From the NCBI RefSeq assembly GCF_014203555.1, contig NZ_JACHJH010000002.1:156791-220790 (forward strand): a DNA stretch of 64,000 bases, given 5' to 3'. Below, in pieces: positions 59,252-64,000 of this stretch. This DNA is from Streptomyces olivoverticillatus. GTDB taxonomy: Bacteria > Actinomycetota > Actinomycetes > Streptomycetales > Streptomycetaceae. Position numbers and translations under genes: made by a program. Under the pieces are notes generated by a model. The model searched no databases, was not told the DNA's origin, and saw only the letters and a list, made by a program, of their open reading frames with translations. How positions within the stretch are numbered: the first letter of the stretch is position 1; each line of letters starts with the position of its first letter.

Positions 59252-60097
59252 ATGAACGTGCCGTACACCGTCGACATCACCCCCCGCACCGCCGGCTGGG
59301 CCTACACCTCCCTCCGTATCCTCACCCTCCCGCCCGGCAGGGGCCACGCGTTCGACGCCCGCGACAGCGAATGGATCGTCCTCCCCCTCAGCGGCAGCTG
59401 CACCGTTGAAACCGACGGCCAGACCTTCGAACTGCGCGGACGCGACAGCGTCTTCACCGCCGTCACCGACTTCGCGTACGTCCCCCGTGACGCGCACGCC
59501 ACCCTCACCGCACCCGCTGGCGGACGGTTCGCGCTGGCCGGGGCGCGGTGCGAGCGTGTGCTGCCCGCGCGGTACGGGCCGGCCCGCGGCGTCCCCGTCG
59601 AGCTGCGCGGCCGCGGCACCTGCTCGCGGCAGGTCAACAACTTCGCCGCGGCGGGCGTGTTCGCCTGCGACCGGCTCATCGCGGTCGAGGTGCTCACCCC
59701 GGGCGGCAACTGGTCGTCGTACCCGCCGCACAAGCACGACGAGCACCACCCCGGCGAGGAGTCCGAGCTGGAGGAGATCTACTACTTCGAGATCGCCGGC
59801 GGCGAGGCCGGCTTCGGCTACCAGCGCGTGACCCCCTCGCACCCCGCCGGCACCGACGTCCTCGCCGAGGTCCGTACCGGCGACGCCGTGCTGATCCCCG
59901 ACGGCTGGCACGGCCCCTCCATCGCCGCGCCCGGCCACGACATGTACTACCTCAACGTCATGGCCGGGCCCGGGGCCGAGCGGGAGTGGCTCATCCGCGA
60001 CCACCCCGACCACGCCTGGATCCGCGGCACCTGGCCCGGACAGCCCGTCGACCCGCGGCTGCCGCTCTACACCTCGGACGGAGAAGAAGGACGATGA
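59252..60097 (+). CDS. iolB: 5-deoxy-glucuronate isomerase
   Basis: A 281-residue bicupin. PPHKHDEHHPGEESELEEIYYFEI carries the metal His/Glu set, and GDAVLIPDGWHGPSIAAPGHDMYYLNVMAGP is the typical IolB C-terminal part. It isomerises 5-deoxy-glucuronate to DKG. ATG at 59252 (MNVPYTV). Separated from the aldolase by 155 bp holding a palindromic repeat, and overlapping iolD (ATGA). Confidence 0.93.
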   Translation: MNVPYTVDITPRTAGWAYTSLRILTLPPGRGHAFDARDSEWIVLPLSGSCTVETDGQTFELRGRDSVFTAVTDFAYVPRDAHATLTAPAGGRFALAGARCERVLPARYGPARGVPVELRGRGTCSRQVNNFAAAGVFACDRLIAVEVLTPGGNWSSYPPHKHDEHHPGEESELEEIYYFEIAGGEAGFGYQRVTPSHPAGTDVLAEVRTGDAVLIPDGWHGPSIAAPGHDMYYLNVMAGPGAEREWLIRDHPDHAWIRGTWPGQPVDPRLPLYTSDGEEGR

Positions 60098-61977
60098 CGA
60101 CCCGACGGCTGACCGTCGCCCAAGCGCTGGTCGAGTTCCTCGCCCACCAGTACACCGAGCGCGACGGGCGCCGCCGCCGCCTGATCGCCGCCTGCTGGGG
60201 CATCTTCGGCCACGGCAACGTGGCGGGCGTCGGGCAGGCGCTGCTGGAGTCCGGCGACGCCATGCCCTACCTCCAGGGCCGCAACGAACAGGCCATGGTG
60301 CACGCCGCCGTCGGCTTCGCCCGCCACAACGACCGGCTGGCCGCGCACGCCGTCACCACCTCCATCGGGCCGGGCGCCACCAACCTCGTCACCGGCGCCG
60401 CGCTCGCCACCGTCAACCGGCTGCCGGTGCTGCTCCTGCCCGGCGACACCTTCGCCACCCGCCCCGCCGACCCCGTGCTCCAGCAGCTCGAACACCCCGG
60501 CGCGGGCGACGTCTCCGTCAACGACTGCCTGCGCCCGGTCTCCCGGTACTTCGACCGCGTCGTCCGCCCCGAAGCGCTGATCCCCGCCGCCCTCCAGGCC
60601 GTACGCGTCCTGGCCGACCCCGTGGAGACCGGGGCCGTCACCCTCGCCCTGCCCCAGGACGTGCAGGCCGAGGCGTACGACTGGCCGGAGGAGTTCTTCG
60701 CCGACCGCACCTGGCACGTGCGCCGCCCGGCCCCCGACCCGGCCGAGCTCGCCGCCGCCGTCGAGGCCGTACGGGCCGCCCGCCGGCCGCTGCTGATCGC
60801 GGGCGGCGGCGTCCACCACAGCGAGGCCGAGGACGCGCTGCGCGCCCTCGCCGACGCCACCGGCATCCCGGTGGCCTCCACCCAGGCCGGCAAGGGCTCG
60901 CTGCGCCACGACCACCCGGCGGACATCGGCGGGATCGGGCACACCGGGACGGCCGTCGCGGACGCCCTCGCCGGCTCCGCCGACCTCGTCATCGGCGTCG
61001 GCACCCGCTACAGCGACTTCACCACGGCCTCGGCCACCCTCTTCGCCGCCCCGGACGTGCGGTTCGTCAACCTCAACATCGCCCCGTACGACGCCCACAA
61101 GCTCGCCGGCCTGCCGCTCGTCGCCGACGCCCGCACCGGGCTGGAGGCGCTCACCGAGCAGCTGGCGGGCCACCGGGTCCCCGAGGCCTACGAGAGCGCG
61201 TACACCGCGGGGAAGACCCAGTGGGAGGCGGCGGTCGACTACGCCTACTCCTGGCGGGACGACGGCGACGGCAGGCGGCCCACCCAGGCCCAGGTGATCG
61301 GCGCCCTCGACGCCGTCGTCGGCGACGAGGACGTGGTGATCAACGCGGCCGGCTCGCTCCCCGGCGACCTGCACAAGCTCTGGCGGGCCCGCTCCCGCCG
61401 CCAGTACCACCTCGAATACGGCTACTCGTGCATGGGCTACGAGATCCCGGCCGCCATCGGCGTGCGCCTGGCCGCCCCGGACCGGCCGGTGTGGGCGCTC
61501 GTCGGGGACGGTACGTACCTGATGATGCCGACCGAGCTCGTCACTGCCGTGCAGGAGGGGATCGCCATCAAGGTGATCCTCGTGCAGAACCACGGCTACG
61601 CCTCCATCGGCGGGCTGTCGGAGGCGGTCGGCGGCGAGCGCTTCGGCACGGCCTACCGCTTCCGGGCCGCCGACGGCACCTACACCGGCGAGCCGCTCCC
61701 GGTGGACCTGGCGGCCAACGCCGCCTCCCTCGGGATGTCCGTCCTGCGCCCGCGGACCGTCCTCGAACTGCGCGCGGCACTCGCCGAGGCACGCGCCGCC
61801 GAGGGCCCCACATGTGTCTATGTGGAGACCGAAACAGCCGACAGTGTGTCCGGCGCGCCCCCTGCCCAGGCGTGGTGGGATGTGCCTGTCGCCGAGACCG
61901 CGACCCGCCCGGCGGCCGTGCTGGCCCGGGAGGAGTACGAGCGCAGCGCCGCCGCCCGCCGCCGATACTTGAGTTAA
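60094..61977 (+). CDS. iolD: 3D-(3,5/4)-trihydroxycyclohexane-1,2-dione hydrolase
   Basis: A 627-residue thiamine-diphosphate enzyme. FGHGNVAGVGQALLE, RNEQAMVHAAVGFAR and SIGPGATNLVTGAA belong to the Pyr domain; VWALVGDGTYLMMPTELVTA and VILVQNHGYASIG give the TPP motif in the PP domain. It opens the inositol-derived ring to 5-deoxy-glucuronate. ATG overlaps the iolB stop. Stop is followed by mmsA after 15 bp. Confidence 0.94.
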   Translation: MTTRRLTVAQALVEFLAHQYTERDGRRRRLIAACWGIFGHGNVAGVGQALLESGDAMPYLQGRNEQAMVHAAVGFARHNDRLAAHAVTTSIGPGATNLVTGAALATVNRLPVLLLPGDTFATRPADPVLQQLEHPGAGDVSVNDCLRPVSRYFDRVVRPEALIPAALQAVRVLADPVETGAVTLALPQDVQAEAYDWPEEFFADRTWHVRRPAPDPAELAAAVEAVRAARRPLLIAGGGVHHSEAEDALRALADATGIPVASTQAGKGSLRHDHPADIGGIGHTGTAVADALAGSADLVIGVGTRYSDFTTASATLFAAPDVRFVNLNIAPYDAHKLAGLPLVADARTGLEALTEQLAGHRVPEAYESAYTAGKTQWEAAVDYAYSWRDDGDGRRPTQAQVIGALDAVVGDEDVVINAAGSLPGDLHKLWRARSRRQYHLEYGYSCMGYEIPAAIGVRLAAPDRPVWALVGDGTYLMMPTELVTAVQEGIAIKVILVQNHGYASIGGLSEAVGGERFGTAYRFRAADGTYTGEPLPVDLAANAASLGMSVLRPRTVLELRAALAEARAAEGPTCVYVETETADSVSGAPPAQAWWDVPVAETATRPAAVLAREEYERSAAARRRYLS

Positions 61978-61992
61978 GAGAGGTCGCAGCAG

Positions 61993-63486
<1,494 letters not shown>

Positions 63487-63534
63487 CCGGGTTCTCTGCC
63501 CGGGTTGCCGCGGCGTGAGCCGTAAGCTCTGGGC

Positions 63535-64000
63535 ATGACCTGGTCGAGGGCGCTGAAAGACACTGCACGCGCCGGGCTGACGGTCGAGCGGACGAAACTC
63601 GAGCCGCTGGTCGCACTGCGCGGCGCGTGCGGGGTCGCCGTCGTCATCGGGCTCATCCTGTGGCTCGGCACCCCCAAGCTCGCGGTGTCCTCGGCGTTCG
63701 GCGCCTTCGCCTCCGGGGTGGCGACCTTCCAGCGCAGCTGGCGGCCCCGGCCTGTCCTCGCGCTGGGCGCGGCCGCGGCGCTGGGCCTGAGCACCTTCCT
63801 GGGCTATCTGGCCGCCGCCGACCGCGCCCTGTTCGCCCTGCTGCTCGCCCTGTGGACGCTGCTGGCGGGCCTGGCCTGGGCGGTGGGGCCGGTCACCGGG
63901 GTGGTGGCCTCCCAGATGGTCGCCTGCATGCTCTTCACCGTCACCCTGCCCACGTCCGTGCTGGGCGCCCTGCACCATGCCGCGCTCATCGTCTTCGGCG
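63535..64000 (+). CDS. FUSC-family membrane protein, 5' part only
   Basis: The frame is open to the window edge (155 codons seen). It begins MTWSRALKDTARAGLTVERTKLEPLVALRGACG, followed by at least four hydrophobic helices (VAVVIGLILWLG, VSSAFGAFASGV, VLALGAAAALGLSTFLGYLAAA, ALLLALWTLLAGLAWAVG). This matches FUSC/aromatic-acid-exporter-like proteins of actinomycetes. Function in efflux is inferred. It starts 48 bp after mmsA and is probably a separate unit. Confidence 0.8.
   Translation, partial: MTWSRALKDTARAGLTVERTKLEPLVALRGACGVAVVIGLILWLGTPKLAVSSAFGAFASGVATFQRSWRPRPVLALGAAAALGLSTFLGYLAAADRALFALLLALWTLLAGLAWAVGPVTGVVASQMVACMLFTVTLPTSVLGALHHAALIVFG

Overview
The window is chromosomal Streptomyces DNA. 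Evidence: very high G+C with strong G/C bias at third codon positions, GTG starts and 4-bp ATGA/GTGA gene overlaps, an AdpA master regulator with an in-frame TTA codon next to oligoribonuclease, SHOCT, DUF4429 and TPR-regulator families typical of streptomycetes, and Streptomyces-type palindromic repeats. From memory the gene order broadly follows the S. coelicolor core around SCO2730-SCO2800 (citrate synthase, agmatinase, acdH/hmgL carboxylase operon, GlmS2, adpA-ornA, cebEFG-bglC). No prophage, transposase, CRISPR array or secondary-metabolite cluster is visible.

Layout. 0-5.2 kb: a minus-strand run of PAP2 membrane phosphatase, Fe-S PD-(D/E)XK nuclease, an unrecognised protein, and an Upf1-like SF1 helicase whose 3' end is tandemly duplicated at the window edge. 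5.5-9.2 kb: histidine phosphatase, TPR/XRE regulator, small hypothetical, spermidine-synthase-like protein. 9.2-14 kb: cellobiose import and hydrolysis (cebE-cebF-cebG-bglC) with a cold-shock gene fused to its front and no cebR. 14.1-17 kb: tRNA-His, orn, adpA with a long leader. 17.3-21.4 kb: universal stress protein, glmS, small genes. 21.4-30.2 kb: leucine/isovalerate-type catabolism (acyl-CoA dehydrogenase, HMG-CoA lyase, biotin-dependent carboxylase alpha and beta) divergent from a TetR gene with paired operators, followed by another acyl-CoA dehydrogenase and a thioesterase. 30.2-41.4 kb: phosphatase-like protein, agmatinase, an orphan KdpB, a fused asymmetric ABC exporter, HxlR regulator with a divergent oxidoreductase, and a TTA-containing secreted S37 peptidase. 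41.4-45 kb: lipoprotein, TetR, LysR divergent from an EamA exporter. 45-49 kb: a sugar-catabolic module (two isomerase/epimerase-fold proteins, Gfo/Idh/MocA dehydrogenase, DUF993). 49-54 kb: RecD2-like helicase, citrate synthase, a copper-chaperone gene with a CsoR-type operator. 54-63.5 kb: a divergent myo-inositol catabolic locus (two IolG-like, IolE-like; iolC, aldolase, iolB, iolD, mmsA) with repeated operators between the two arms. 63.5 kb to end: start of a FUSC-family membrane protein.

How the parts work together. The ceb, 45-49 kb sugar, inositol and leucine modules feed acetyl-CoA and propionyl-CoA into central metabolism near citrate synthase. AdpA and the TTA-containing peptidase link the region to bldA-dependent development. 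The most unusual item is the first operon: its gene order (Fe-S nuclease, a protein with a beta-rich C-terminal part, SF1 helicase) matches the domain order of eukaryotic Dna2, suggesting a split Dna2-like DNA-processing or defence complex. Also unusual are an in-frame expansion of the carboxylase alpha subunit by palindromic repeats, and a kdpB without kdpA or kdpC.
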